From an uncultured Bacteroidales bacterium (GTDB lineage: Bacteria; Bacteroidota; Bacteroidia; Bacteroidales; Paludibacteraceae): a stretch of DNA of 47,074 nucleotides. The DNA is taken from NCBI GenBank assembly GCA_937885465.1, contig CAKZZM010000204.1, positions 1 through 47,074 on the forward strand, in the 5' to 3' direction. Shown one piece after another: positions 22,733 through 32,838 of the stretch (positions are counted from its first letter, which is position 1; every line of letters starts with the position of its first letter). The notes below the pieces were generated by a model. That model was not told the origin of the DNA and did not search any database. It was given only the letters and a program-made list of their open reading frames with translations. A program made the position numbers and the translations under genes.

Positions 22733-25561
22733 TTATGCATACTTCGCCACGAGGTTTCTGTCGCCGAATCCGTTATCAACTCTTCCTACCGGAATCCAAA
22801 ACTTATTCTCCCGTAAGTATTCAAGCGGATAGACCGCCTTCTCTCTGCCGTATGAGTGGTGCCACTCATCTGCCACAACCTCATATTCCGGACACGGGGC
22901 ATTGACAAGCACATTGTCAGTCTTATCTGCCCTGCCCTCTTCTATCTCACGTATCTCTTCTCTTATTGAAAGCAATACGTCCACAAATCGGTCTAACTCG
23001 TTCTTGCTCTCACTCTCCGTAGGTTCAACCATAAGCGTTCCATGCACAGGGAAACTGAGCGTTGGCGCATGGTAGCCGTAGTCCATAAGTCGCTTGGCAA
23101 TATCCGTCTCGGTTATCCCCGCCGACTTAAACTGCCTGCAATCGAGGATTAACTCATGACCTACCCTGCCATTATTACCTGTATAGACAATGCCGTATGC
23201 ATCTTTGAGTTTTTGCGCAAGATAATTAGCAGAGAGAATGGCAGCGGCCGTGGCTTCTCTCAAACCTTCTGCACCCATCATACATATATAGCCGTAACCT
23301 ATAACCGCAAGATTAGCATTTCCATATATAGCAGATGAAACGCGATTCTTATCCTCGCTCGGCAAGCAGTGTTCCAGTCCTTCCCTTACGCACACGGCAC
23401 CTACCCCGGGACCACCGCCGGCGTGAGGCGATGCGAACGACTTATGCAAATTCAAGTGGCACACATCGGCTCCTATCTTTGCCGGATGAGTATAACCAAT
23501 CTGCGCATTCATATTAGCACCATCCATATACACTAATCCGCCCTCTTGATGGATAATATCGCACATCTGCTTTATATCCGGCTCAAATATTCCATGCGTT
23601 GAGGGATAAGTGATCATACATCCCGCCAATGTGTCCTGCAACTCTTCCGCTTTCCGCCGCCACTCATTCAAATCCGTATTACCATTCTCATCACATGGTA
23701 TCACCACCGGCACAAAACCTGCCTGCACGCACGATGCAGGATTAGTACCATGCGCAGAAGCGGGAATAAGAATATTTTTTCTCCGAGGCTGTTCACGCAG
23801 TGCCTCTCGAATAACCACTAACCCCGCATATTCGCCTGCTGCGCCGCTCGTGGGTTGCAAAGTAACGCCCTCAAAACCCGTTATCACACCGAGTCGCCAC
23901 TTCAAATCTTCAAGCATCATCAAGTAGCCTTCTGCCTGCTCTGAAGGCACTAACGGGTGGATATCAGCCATACCGGGGAAAGTAACGGGCAGCATAGCAG
24001 ATGCCGGATTCAGTTTCATAGTACAACTGCCGAGAGGTATCATGCTGTGAGTTAATGATATATCTTTGCGCTCAAGGCGTTTCAAATAGCGCATCATCTC
24101 CGTTTCGGTATGATAGAGCTTGAACACCTCTGCCTGTAGGTAATCAACTTCTCTTACCATCTCTTCATCAATACTCCACAACCCTTTCACCTCATCCTCA
24201 CTGCCTATTTCCGGCGCATCACCATGCACTGCCTCCGTAAAGAGAGCAATCATATTATTAAGGTCATCAATGCTCACCGTCTCGTCAATCGACAGCATTA
24301 CCGCGCCTTCGGAAGGATAGTAGAAGTTGATTTGATAATCTCGCGCCAACTGCTTAAACTGCTCAATATCCACATCTTCAGGCAGATTAACATACAATGT
24401 ATCAAAGAACCGAGTATTTTCCTGCTCATATCCGTATGCCTGCAACAGTTCGCTCATATATACCGCCTTGCCGTGTATATCCTCCGCTATTCGGCGTATG
24501 CCCTCTGCCCCGTGCCATACTGCATACATACCCGACATCATAGCTGACAACGCCTCAGCCGTACAGATATTTGAAGTCGCTTTTTCGCGCTTTATATGTT
24601 GCTCGCGAGTCTGCAAAGCAAGCCTGTATGCCGGTTTGCCGTGGCTGTCTTTCGACAACCCTATAATACGCCCGGGTATATCTCGCTTATACTCGTCGCG
24701 CGTTGCCATATATCCTGCCGTAGGACCGCCAAATCCCATCGGCAAACCTAATCTCTGCGTGCTTCCGCAAACAATATCTGCACCCCACACTCCGGGAGCT
24801 TTTAGCAATGCAAGAGAAAGGATATCGGCAATAACAGTCAGTTTTATATCATGCCCGTGAAGCAGGTGCGCAAAATCACCGTAATCATCGATTGCACCAC
24901 GGCTGTTTGGCAGTTGCACTACTGCTCCTATATATTCTTCCGTCGGCACAAAACCTTCCCATTCCCCCATCACCAATTCCACGCCCTGACCTGCGGCACG
25001 AGTTCTGAGAACGGACAAAGTATTAGGGAATATGCGACTATCAACAAATACCTTATCGGCACCGCGTTTCACCTGCTCTCTGCTTCTCAAATTCTTCATC
25101 ATCGTTACACTCTCAGCGGCAGCAGTCGCCTCATCAAGCAACGAACAATTAGCAAGCGGCAGACCTGTCAGGTCGCTTATCATCGTCTGAAACACAAAAA
25201 GTGCCTCTAACCTACCTTGCGAAATCTCAGCCTGATAAGGAGTGTAAGAAGTGTACCAAACCGGATTTTCGAGCATATTACGCTGAATAACCGACGGCGT
25301 TTGCGTTCCATACCACCCTTGACCTATATATGTCCGCCATGGAGTATTTTGCTGAGCAAGAGATGCCATGCGGTTTAGATATTCGAATTCGCTCTCTGCC
25401 TCAGGCAAATCCAATGGAGAAGAACCATCCCCTTCCGACTCAAGGCGGATATCCGACGGCATAACTTCTGAAATGAGGGCAGACATACTCGCTGAGCCCA
25501 ACTCTTGCAGCATTAATTGCTTATCGGCTTCGCTTAAGCCGATATGACGAGATTGTAACAT
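22733..25561 (-). CDS. gcvP: glycine dehydrogenase (decarboxylating), glycine cleavage P protein
   Basis: GcvP decarboxylates glycine with PLP and loads the aminomethyl group on lipoyl-GcvH. This is the fused form (alpha and beta halves in one chain). I chose ATG 25561 (MLQSRHIGLSEADK), because the family begins with this RHIG segment, rather than a frame 30 bases longer. Motifs are TPYQAEISQGRLEALFVFQT, GGPTAGYMA, the second-half PLP site LHKSFASPHAGGGPGVG (Lys near residue 700) and HGTLMVEPTESE. At 942 residues it is full length. GcvT is at 7693-8775 and GcvH is not in the window. tRNA-Ala lies just upstream on the same strand. Confidence 0.97.
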   Translation of the reverse strand: MLQSRHIGLSEADKQLMLQELGSASMSALISEVMPSDIRLESEGDGSSPLDLPEAESEFEYLNRMASLAQQNTPWRTYIGQGWYGTQTPSVIQRNMLENPVWYTSYTPYQAEISQGRLEALFVFQTMISDLTGLPLANCSLLDEATAAAESVTMMKNLRSREQVKRGADKVFVDSRIFPNTLSVLRTRAAGQGVELVMGEWEGFVPTEEYIGAVVQLPNSRGAIDDYGDFAHLLHGHDIKLTVIADILSLALLKAPGVWGADIVCGSTQRLGLPMGFGGPTAGYMATRDEYKRDIPGRIIGLSKDSHGKPAYRLALQTREQHIKREKATSNICTAEALSAMMSGMYAVWHGAEGIRRIAEDIHGKAVYMSELLQAYGYEQENTRFFDTLYVNLPEDVDIEQFKQLARDYQINFYYPSEGAVMLSIDETVSIDDLNNMIALFTEAVHGDAPEIGSEDEVKGLWSIDEEMVREVDYLQAEVFKLYHTETEMMRYLKRLERKDISLTHSMIPLGSCTMKLNPASAMLPVTFPGMADIHPLVPSEQAEGYLMMLEDLKWRLGVITGFEGVTLQPTSGAAGEYAGLVVIREALREQPRRKNILIPASAHGTNPASCVQAGFVPVVIPCDENGNTDLNEWRRKAEELQDTLAGCMITYPSTHGIFEPDIKQMCDIIHQEGGLVYMDGANMNAQIGYTHPAKIGADVCHLNLHKSFASPHAGGGPGVGAVCVREGLEHCLPSEDKNRVSSAIYGNANLAVIGYGYICMMGAEGLREATAAAILSANYLAQKLKDAYGIVYTGNNGRVGHELILDCRQFKSAGITETDIAKRLMDYGYHAPTLSFPVHGTLMVEPTESESKNELDRFVDVLLSIREEIREIEEGRADKTDNVLVNAPCPEYEVVADEWHHSYGREKAVYPLEYLRENKFWIPVGRVDNGFGDRNLVAKYA

Positions 25562-25634
25562 AAAAACTAAAAAATAAAAAGCAAAATACACGCAGGCTAA
25601 TCCACACCACGCATATTTTGCTGACCATAAATAT

Positions 25635-25710
25635 TGGTGGAGCTCAGGGGACTCGAACCCCTCACCTCAACAATGCCATTGTTGCGCTCTACCAGATGAG
25701 CTAGAACCCC
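25635..25710 (-). tRNA. tRNA-Ala(GGC)
   Basis: The minus strand folds into a cloverleaf starting GGGGTTCTAGCTC. The anticodon stem CAACA/TGTTG holds the loop ATGGCAT, so the anticodon is GGC. The acceptor stem has the G3-U70 pair that identifies alanine tRNAs. The T arm contains GGTTCGAGTCC, and the 3' CCA is encoded. Its length with CCA is 76. It is the only tRNA I see in this window. Confidence 0.97.
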
Positions 25711-25748
25711 GTTGTGTTGCACAAATCCTTGTTTCTAAGTTACATTTG

Positions 25749-25780
25749 CAAAGATAGTGCATTTTTCTAATATACACAAG
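25749..25780 (-). promoter_or_regulatory. promoter of tRNA-Ala
   Basis: On the minus strand, CTTG (25780-25777), a 20-base spacer and TATCTTTG (25756-25749) form a phylum-type promoter. The predicted start is about 33 bases before the mature tRNA. Confidence 0.65.
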
Positions 25781-25851
25781 AAAAAAATGATTTTTTTTAT
25801 CTAACGGCGGCGGATAGGCTTTCGCCCGCAACCCCTGACAGAGTCAGCGGT

Positions 25852-28062
25852 CTATAGGCGCTTTATAAATTGCAACATCCGCCTATATAAATGCTGATAG
25901 TTAGAGCGTTTGCGAAGGAAATGATTGTCGTCAGGATATAACTCACATTCGTATTGAACACCTGCCTTTGTCAGCGATTCGCACAATAAAACGGTATTTT
26001 GCACATGCACATTGTCGTCCGCAAGCCCATGCACAATCAGCAGATTAGGAGTCTTTTCTTTTGAAAGATTTGCAGCACTTATTGCTGCATTGTCGTACCC
26101 CGTATCATTAGTTTGCGGCCGGCGCATATAGCGTTCAGTGTATGCTGAATCGTATAGTTTCCAATCGGTAACCGGTGCAACGGCAATGGCGGCGCAGAAC
26201 GGCGACGACGCTGAGAAAACTGTCTTCAGCGACTGATAACCGCCATAACTCCAACCCCATATCGCTATGCGCTTTGCGTCTGATTGATTGGTCGTTATCA
26301 AATAATTAGCAGCAGCAACAAGATCTTCCGCCTCTTTCTCGCCAAGATTCATATAAGTGAGAGAACGGAACTGACGCCCTCTGGCATTTGTGCCGCGAGG
26401 ATCAACACATACGCACAAAACATCTTCCTTAGCAGCAAGATACTCTTCCCAATCAATGCGCCAACGATTAAGCACCTGCTGCGATGCCGGACCGCTATAC
26501 TGAGAGATTAAAGTCTGTTTAGGCACGGACTGCGAAGAAACGGGAGGTGCCAATCGCCACGCATTGAGAGTGTCGCCACCCTCCGTAACGAATGAGAAAA
26601 ATTCTTTCGTCGGCAATCCGGCTGCCTTGGCTGACTCCGCAACGGCACTATTATCTTTCAACACTCTTAATACCGAGCCCTTGCGATCGCAAACGGAATA
26701 TGTTCCGGGAACAATGACTGACGAGAAACAATCAATGAAATATCCGCCCTTGGGGCTAAAAAGAGCACTATGAGTTCCTTCTTCTGCCGACAGTTGTGTC
26801 AGAGTATTTTTCTTCGTGTTAAGGGCAAATATATTCCTGACTAACGGTGCCTGAACCATAGTCTGCCCTTGTAACCTTGCCGCCGCCTGAAAGAATAGAG
26901 TCGCCGATTGCGTATCGTAAGCATAAACATCGGTTATGTCGTAACAGCCTTGCGTCAACTGCCTTTTCTCGCCACCTTGCGATGTGTAGAGATAAGCATG
27001 GCGATAACCGCTTTTCTCGCTTACCGCAACGAAAGAGTTATCACTGAGCCACTGCCACATATCAGCATTTTGATAATCAACCCAACTATCCTTACATTCT
27101 TCCTTATATAAGAGGTGCGAAAGTGTTGACTTAGGATTAGCAAGAAATATTTCCAACCTGTTCTGGGCACGATTGAGACGCTCGATAATCACTTCCCCCG
27201 TCGGCATTTGCTGCGTAGCACTTGTCCAAGATATACGGGGCAAATATGAGTCTTCCTGCTCAGGTAGTTGCAATGCCTTTACCGATTTATAATAGGTGTC
27301 ATATACATGTACCGTTGCTTTCGGGTTATTATCGCCCGCCTTCGAATACCTTAGTGATTTCAACTCAGGTCGGCGCAATGCATTGCCGTCCTCATCAAGA
27401 TATTCAAGCCAACTATATTGAGGCACTTCGGTGTCGTCGAACCGCACAAAAGCGAGTTGCTTCGAGTCAGGTGAAAAAGAATACAAACAAGTGGTGGAAA
27501 ACTCCTCCTCATATAACCAGTCTGCTGCACCGTTGTAAATATCTGCACTGCCGTCTGTTGTTACTGCCACCTCCGTGTTATAATCAACCTTATGAATAAA
27601 GAGATTATTGTTCCTCACAAATGCAATATATTTTCCATCAGGTGAGAAAACGGGGTCGCGAACGGGCAATTCGCTCGTTAGAACACGCATTTCGCGGCGG
27701 CGGGTGTCATACAAATACCAATCTGCCGAGAATGAGCGGCGGAAAATTTGATTTTTATTTGTGCTTATTAAGACATAGCGATTGTCGGCTGATAGTATAA
27801 AGGAGTTTACCTCAATTTTCTGACTACTGCCTTTCAAAACTATGGAAGGACTATATATGGTATCTGTAATTTTCCCCGACTTATACGAATATGCCAATAT
27901 CTCGTTTCCGCACAGCATAGCGTACCGCTCGCCGTCAGCCATTGCGATAGTCTGCTCAAGCGGCTGAGGCTTGAACTTACCGGCGGTTATATCATCAAGA
28001 ATATCCGCAGTCGCAAACAGCGGAATAAAGGCAAATAATAAGATTGAAATATTTCTCATCAT
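25852..28062 (-). CDS. dipeptidyl peptidase IV (S9 family)
   Basis: DPP IV releases X-Pro or X-Ala dipeptides. The protein (736 residues) has a signal peptide (MMRNISILLFAFIPLFATA), a beta-propeller domain with the substrate-amine-binding YEEEF segment (ADWLYEEEFSTTCLYSFSPDSKQLAF), and a C-terminal alpha/beta hydrolase domain. The catalytic Ser is in GWSYGG (about 605), Asp in LADDNV (about 682) and His in DDNHF (about 714). It is likely periplasmic or outer-membrane associated. It follows a DUF2520 oxidoreductase by 13 bases. Together with DPP III and peptidase T it points to growth on peptides. Confidence 0.94.
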   Translation of the reverse strand: MMRNISILLFAFIPLFATADILDDITAGKFKPQPLEQTIAMADGERYAMLCGNEILAYSYKSGKITDTIYSPSIVLKGSSQKIEVNSFILSADNRYVLISTNKNQIFRRSFSADWYLYDTRRREMRVLTSELPVRDPVFSPDGKYIAFVRNNNLFIHKVDYNTEVAVTTDGSADIYNGAADWLYEEEFSTTCLYSFSPDSKQLAFVRFDDTEVPQYSWLEYLDEDGNALRRPELKSLRYSKAGDNNPKATVHVYDTYYKSVKALQLPEQEDSYLPRISWTSATQQMPTGEVIIERLNRAQNRLEIFLANPKSTLSHLLYKEECKDSWVDYQNADMWQWLSDNSFVAVSEKSGYRHAYLYTSQGGEKRQLTQGCYDITDVYAYDTQSATLFFQAAARLQGQTMVQAPLVRNIFALNTKKNTLTQLSAEEGTHSALFSPKGGYFIDCFSSVIVPGTYSVCDRKGSVLRVLKDNSAVAESAKAAGLPTKEFFSFVTEGGDTLNAWRLAPPVSSQSVPKQTLISQYSGPASQQVLNRWRIDWEEYLAAKEDVLCVCVDPRGTNARGRQFRSLTYMNLGEKEAEDLVAAANYLITTNQSDAKRIAIWGWSYGGYQSLKTVFSASSPFCAAIAVAPVTDWKLYDSAYTERYMRRPQTNDTGYDNAAISAANLSKEKTPNLLIVHGLADDNVHVQNTVLLCESLTKAGVQYECELYPDDNHFLRKRSNYQHLYRRMLQFIKRL

Positions 28063-28075
28063 ACAAACGATTACA

Positions 28076-28837
28076 TTAATTGTTATGATATTTGGAAATT
28101 ATAATCTCTGATACTGATTTATACACATTCTGCAGTTCGGGCGGCAACATACTGAGATGCTTCTGCATAACTGCCGTATCGTTACGCCTTGCCGGACCGG
28201 TTTGTGCATCATCCGGCGTAAGGGTGTGTATCTTCGCTGCAGTCTCGTCTATCAATGAATATAACACTTCTTGCGGAAGGTTCTTATCCGCAAGAATATC
28301 CGCAGCGATAGAATACATGCAATTAGTAAAATTATTGGCAAAGACTCCCGCAAGATGCAGGCTGCGCCTTGTATCGCTATCAGCACAATAAACGAGATCC
28401 GTTATCTGCTCTGCCAAATGCTTAATTCTCGCAACATCAGACTCGTCAGATGATTCAATAAAAATAGGAATATGAGTAAAATCTAATATCCTGACTTTGG
28501 AAATACTTTGGAATGGATAAAAGACCCCCGAATGTGGGTGAAGCTGCGGATCAAATACTTCTATTCCGACCGAACCGGCTGTATGCAAATGCAGAGCATT
28601 CGGACGATTGACGGAATGTAATATATCACTTAGGGACTCATCTCTAACGGCGTACAAAATAATGTCGGCATCTTCGGGTATTTGCGCCGCCGAAGTGCCG
28701 AACCGTGCCCCCACCCGCTCCGCCAACTCTTTTGCGTGGGTCTCAGTCTTACTCATAACATAGTCAACCGAAACGCCCTTGCCGTGAAAAGCAAGGGCAA
28801 GATTCGTTGCCATATTTCCCGATCCGACAATAACCAC
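28076..28837 (-). CDS. Rossmann-fold NAD(P)-binding protein with DUF2520 domain
   Basis: The 253 residues begin with a dinucleotide-binding motif (VIVGSGNMATNLALAFHGKG, a GxGxxA pattern), as in pyrroline-5-carboxylate reductase and ketopantoate reductase. The second half is DUF2520 (LHLAGVFANNFTNCMYSIAADIL, DETAAKIHTLTPDDAQTGPARRNDTAVMQKHL). The substrate is not known. The start is GTG at 28837; a TAG lies upstream in frame and there is no ATG before the glycine motif. It sits 44 bases after yidC, and the gap contains a small GGGC/GCCC hairpin. Confidence 0.88.
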   Translation of the reverse strand: MVIVGSGNMATNLALAFHGKGVSVDYVMSKTETHAKELAERVGARFGTSAAQIPEDADIILYAVRDESLSDILHSVNRPNALHLHTAGSVGIEVFDPQLHPHSGVFYPFQSISKVRILDFTHIPIFIESSDESDVARIKHLAEQITDLVYCADSDTRRSLHLAGVFANNFTNCMYSIAADILADKNLPQEVLYSLIDETAAKIHTLTPDDAQTGPARRNDTAVMQKHLSMLPPELQNVYKSVSEIIISKYHNN

Positions 28838-28881
28838 AACAAAATATAAGTTACGGGCGAAGCCCTATGCAGATATATATA

Positions 28882-30828
28882 TCATTTTCTATATTGCTTC
28901 GATTGCTGGCGGACTTGCTCCTTCATGCGCTTCTGCTGTTCGCGTTGCATATTCTCTAATCTCTGCATAAAGCCCGACTTAGGTTTAGCCGCCTTCTTGG
29001 CCTGCTTTTTCGTCATCCTCTCAAGCATCTTCTTGTCATCAAGCGTCCAGCGGAAAATCATAGTCTGAAGTATAGAGAAGAGTAATGAAAGGAAGTAATA
29101 ATAACTCAAACCGGCAGCATAATCGTTGAAGACAAAGAAGAAGAACAACGGCATCAGATACATCATCCACTTCATCATCTTAGCTGAGGGATCATTGCCC
29201 GTTGCCTGCGTCTGCATCGACAGATAGGTATAAAGGAGGTTAGTACCGGTAAAGAGCAAGCAGAATAGTGATAGGTGATTGTCAAATAACCAAGAGATAA
29301 TAGGTATATTCTTATCCCACGAAAGAATGGCATCGTATGTAGAAAGGTCGTCAGCCCATAAGAACGATTGACCTCTTAATTCAATGGCGGTCGGGAAGAA
29401 CCAGAACATTGCCACCACAACGGGGAATTGGAAAAGCATCGGAAGGCACCCCGCCATCGGATTAGCACCCGCCTTTCGATATAGTGCCATCGTAGCCTGC
29501 TGCCTCTCCTGCATCTTCTCAGGCGGATACTTGGCGTTGATCTCTTCAATCTGAGGCTTAAGAGCACGCATCATAGCCGAAGAACGATAACTCGTAAAGG
29601 TGAACGGGAAGATAATCAACTTTATTACAAGAGTCATCAGCAGAATAATCCAACCTATATGCATACCCCATGAGGTGAACAAATCAAACATAGGTATAAC
29701 GAGAATCTTATTCACCCATGCCACTATCTTCCAACCGAGCGGTACTAACTCTTTTAAGCATAACTCTTCATATCTCTGCTTATCTTTATCGTATGCTTTA
29801 AGGGTGTTGTAATGATTAGGACCGAGATAAATACGGAAATCCGTGTTCTTGTTATCATTAAGGTCGAAATGGGCGGCAGTGGTCGTCTGATACTCTTTCA
29901 CGTAACCCGAATATTTTGACATCAGATTTGACTCTAATGTCGTCCCCTCGAAAGCATCTTCTGCTATCATCACGGTTGAGAAGAACTGGTCCTTATACGC
30001 TATCCATCTGATCTTGCCGTTCTCTTTTGCTCTATCTGACTTCTGCTCACTCAATTTCTCCATGTCGCGGTTAGTGAACATATATTGCAGTTGTGCATAC
30101 CTCTCCTCAAATTTCCTACCCCGTTCATGCTGAGGTATCTTCTGATACCAACGCATCTCTAATGAGGTTACATTTTGAGCAAGGACATTTTGCATATTAT
30201 GCGTGCGGATAGAGAAATCCAGCATATAATTGTTCTTCGGTATCGTATAAACGAAGTCCAAATATGCCTCGCCGTCAGTTAAGAGACGAAGTGTCAATAT
30301 CTGCGCCCCGTTAGTATCTACTACGATAGGTTGCGGGGTGAAATAGAGATTTGAGGTAGTAAGAATACGATTATTATTCGTTACAAGAGTGTAGTCAAGA
30401 TGCGACTCATCTCCGCGAAAGAGACACAGCGGATTAATAGTATCACCATAAGACTTGTAGTTTTTCAGTTCTGCACTATAAAGAGTTCCGCCTTTCTGAG
30501 AGAACACAAGCTTTAATAAATCGTTTTCCACAGTATAGAGGTCGTCGCTACCTTTTGCTGAAGGCGCAAAAGGTCCGTACTGCGCAACGATCTGCGCTTC
30601 GAGTTGCTCGGCTGACGCAGATTCGGGCGAGTTACTCTCTGCCTGAGACAGTAGCTCTATCGCTTGCAGAGCTTCTTGCTCCGCTATTTTCTGCTGCTGA
30701 ACAATTGCTATTGAGTCCTGATAACGCTGATGACGCTCAAGTTCTTGTTTGGAAGGGCGATTAAAAAAACTAAAACCTATTAGTATGAGGGCTATCAAGC
30801 CCAATCCTATCCACGAATTTTTATCCAT
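28882..30828 (-). CDS. yidC: membrane protein insertase YidC
   Basis: YidC inserts proteins into the inner membrane, alone or with Sec. The 648 residues show an N-terminal anchor (SWIGLGLIALILIGFSFF), a large periplasmic beta-rich domain (about 60-350), and the conserved insertase core with SWGMHIGWIILLMTLVIKLIIFPFTFTSYRSSAMMRALKPQIEEINAKYPPEKMQERQQATMALYRKAGANPMAGCLPMLFQFPVVVAMFWFF. A Lys-rich cytoplasmic tail (PKSGFMQRLENMQREQQKRMKEQ) ends the protein. A TAACTTTG box lies just upstream. Confidence 0.97.
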   Translation of the reverse strand: MDKNSWIGLGLIALILIGFSFFNRPSKQELERHQRYQDSIAIVQQQKIAEQEALQAIELLSQAESNSPESASAEQLEAQIVAQYGPFAPSAKGSDDLYTVENDLLKLVFSQKGGTLYSAELKNYKSYGDTINPLCLFRGDESHLDYTLVTNNNRILTTSNLYFTPQPIVVDTNGAQILTLRLLTDGEAYLDFVYTIPKNNYMLDFSIRTHNMQNVLAQNVTSLEMRWYQKIPQHERGRKFEERYAQLQYMFTNRDMEKLSEQKSDRAKENGKIRWIAYKDQFFSTVMIAEDAFEGTTLESNLMSKYSGYVKEYQTTTAAHFDLNDNKNTDFRIYLGPNHYNTLKAYDKDKQRYEELCLKELVPLGWKIVAWVNKILVIPMFDLFTSWGMHIGWIILLMTLVIKLIIFPFTFTSYRSSAMMRALKPQIEEINAKYPPEKMQERQQATMALYRKAGANPMAGCLPMLFQFPVVVAMFWFFPTAIELRGQSFLWADDLSTYDAILSWDKNIPIISWLFDNHLSLFCLLFTGTNLLYTYLSMQTQATGNDPSAKMMKWMMYLMPLFFFFVFNDYAAGLSYYYFLSLLFSILQTMIFRWTLDDKKMLERMTKKQAKKAAKPKSGFMQRLENMQREQQKRMKEQVRQQSKQYRK

Positions 30829-30854
30829 TTTACGAAATTTATATAAAACGCCTG

Positions 30855-30862
30855 CAAAGTTA
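30855..30862 (-). promoter_or_regulatory. -7 element of the yidC promoter
   Basis: The minus strand has TAACTTTGCA (box 30862-30855). The start would be near 30848, about 20 bases before the ATG. The -33 element is not clear. Confidence 0.5.
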
Positions 30863-30978
30863 ATACATTTTTTTCATAATGAAAAAAGAAAAATTAAAAA
30901 ATCGAGTGCCGGCAACGAGAAACAGCGGAAATTTCAATTGCGTAAGTGCCTGCTCGCTCAATTTATTTTTCATTTTTA

Positions 30979-31010
30979 CTTGTGCATATCAAGTAAATAT
31001 AGTAACTTTG
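30979..31010 (+). promoter_or_regulatory. promoter of the activase-DUF2229-TetR operon
   Basis: CTTG (30979-30982) and TAACTTTG (31003-31010) are separated by 20 bases. The leader before ATG 31066 is about 50 bases. I do not see a clear operator palindrome for the TetR protein. Confidence 0.6.
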
Positions 31011-31065
31011 CACCGTTTTTAATAATGCTATTAAATTAAGTAATAAACAATATTATTAAATTATT

Positions 31066-32838
31066 ATGCAAACCACTTATAATTTAGGCATTGACATCGG
31101 TTCGACGACCATGAAAGTTGCATTGTTAGATGATCAGAATATGCTCTGCTTTTACGATTATCGCCGGCATAATGCCGATATTCGTTCAGCGGCACGCCTA
31201 ATAATGCAATCGCTTTACGAGCGTGTGGGAAATTGCAAACTCAGAATTGCAATGACCGGCTCCGTCGGTATGGGGTTTGCCGAGAGGTTAGGTCTTCGCT
31301 TTGTGCAAGAGGTGGTTGCTTCCGCAGAGACAATAGTGCGCCTCTACCGTGATGTGCATACCTTCATTGATATGGGCGGCGAGGACTCCAAGATGATATT
31401 CTTTGAGAAAGGTAAAGTGCCGGATATTCGCATGAACGGCTCTTGCGCCGGCGGCACAGGTGCTTTCATCGACCAAACAGCAACGCTCTTAGGCGTTGAT
31501 ACCGCTGAATTGTCGCGCTTGGCGGCGGAAGCAACAACTGTATATCCGATGGCATCACGCTGCGGCGTGTTCTCCAAAACGGACATACAAAATCTTATTG
31601 CCCGAAATGTCTCAAAAGCCGATATCGCCGCCTCTGTTTTTCACGCCGTTGCAACACAAGTTATAGGTTCGCTTGCGCGAGGTATGGACATTGCGCCTAA
31701 ACTGTTCTTCTGCGGCGGTCCGTTTGCCTTCTTGCCCGAACTGCGCAAACATTTCCTCAAGACCCTTTCTTTAACTGACAAAGACTGCATCGTGCCCGAG
31801 AACCCGCAAATAATTCCCGCGACAGGATGTGCACTGCTCGCAACAAAAGAGAAAGAGATAGAATTGACCACTCTAATTGACAATCTCAATAAAGAACTAA
31901 AAGACGACACCGATTATGGTCTGCGCCTGCCGCCGCTTTTCCGCAACGAAGAAGAATATGAGCAATGGCAAGGGCAAAGTGCAAAGCACAAAGTACCTAA
32001 GGGGCAATTACCGAGTAACGAAGATACCGGTGCGAAGTATTTCCTTGGCGTTGACTCGGGCAGTACAACCACAAAAATAGTACTGCTCAATCAGAAAGGC
32101 GAATTGGTATATAGCGATTATCAGCGCAACAGAGGCGATAGTTTCCGCACATTCTCGGAGGCACTTGCAAGAATGCAGGATGAAGTGCGATGTGATGCCC
32201 CCATTGAGATTGCCGCCTCTTGCGCCACAGGATATGGCGAGAGTCTTCTGAAAACAGCCTTCTCGTTAGACTACGGTATAGTGGAGACTATGGCGCATTT
32301 CACGGGTGCCAAAGCCGTTATGCCGGACCTTACATTCGTGCTTGATATAGGCGGACAAGATATGAAAGCGATATGGGTAGAGAACGGAAGCATAAAAAGA
32401 ATAGAAATCAACGAGGCATGCTCGTCCGGCTGCGGGTCTTTTATTGAGACTTTCGCCAATCAATTAGGGTATAAAGTGGAAGACTTCGCTAAAATGGCTT
32501 GCACCGCCCAACACCCTTGCGACCTTGGCACAAGATGTACGGTATTCATGAATTCAAAGGTCAAACAGGCAATGCGCGAAGGAGCAAAAGTGGAAGATAT
32601 AGCAGCAGGGTTCTCCTACTCTGTAGTGAAAAACTGCTTGTATAAGGTACTCAAATTGCGTGATGTGTCAGAATTAGGCGGTAAGATAGTAGTACAAGGC
32701 GGCACCTTCCGCAATCACTCCGTCGTGAGAGCCTTGGAAAAACTGACAGGCTCGAAAGTGGCGTTTACCGATATCCCGGAACTGATGGGGGCATACGGGG
32801 CTGCATTATATGCTTTGGAGAAAGGAGGACAACAATGA
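31066..32838 (+). CDS. tandem CoA-substrate-specific activase (BcrA/HgdC-like ATPase, two domains)
   Basis: Two ASKHA-fold ATPase domains lie in tandem (590 residues). Domain 1 has IDIGSTTMKVALL, IDMGGEDSKMI, GSCAGGTGAFID and SRCGVFSKTDI; domain 2 has VDSGSTTTKIVLL, LDIGGQDMKAI, EACSSGCGSFIE and TRCTVFMNSKV. In 2-hydroxyglutaryl-CoA dehydratase activator HgdC, cysteines at the two latter positions hold a 4Fe-4S cluster between subunits and ATP hydrolysis drives low-potential electron transfer. Both domains keep these cysteines. The partner is the next gene (ATGA overlap). Which substrate is reduced or dehydrated is unknown; these fused proteins are widespread orphans of the family. Confidence 0.9.
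   Translation: MQTTYNLGIDIGSTTMKVALLDDQNMLCFYDYRRHNADIRSAARLIMQSLYERVGNCKLRIAMTGSVGMGFAERLGLRFVQEVVASAETIVRLYRDVHTFIDMGGEDSKMIFFEKGKVPDIRMNGSCAGGTGAFIDQTATLLGVDTAELSRLAAEATTVYPMASRCGVFSKTDIQNLIARNVSKADIAASVFHAVATQVIGSLARGMDIAPKLFFCGGPFAFLPELRKHFLKTLSLTDKDCIVPENPQIIPATGCALLATKEKEIELTTLIDNLNKELKDDTDYGLRLPPLFRNEEEYEQWQGQSAKHKVPKGQLPSNEDTGAKYFLGVDSGSTTTKIVLLNQKGELVYSDYQRNRGDSFRTFSEALARMQDEVRCDAPIEIAASCATGYGESLLKTAFSLDYGIVETMAHFTGAKAVMPDLTFVLDIGGQDMKAIWVENGSIKRIEINEACSSGCGSFIETFANQLGYKVEDFAKMACTAQHPCDLGTRCTVFMNSKVKQAMREGAKVEDIAAGFSYSVVKNCLYKVLKLRDVSELGGKIVVQGGTFRNHSVVRALEKLTGSKVAFTDIPELMGAYGAALYALEKGGQQ

Noticed and set aside
25800..25851. Terminator after the DPP IV gene (CTGAC/GTCAG hairpin)
   Set aside because: The stem is only 5 bp, and on the minus strand no T-run follows closely enough.
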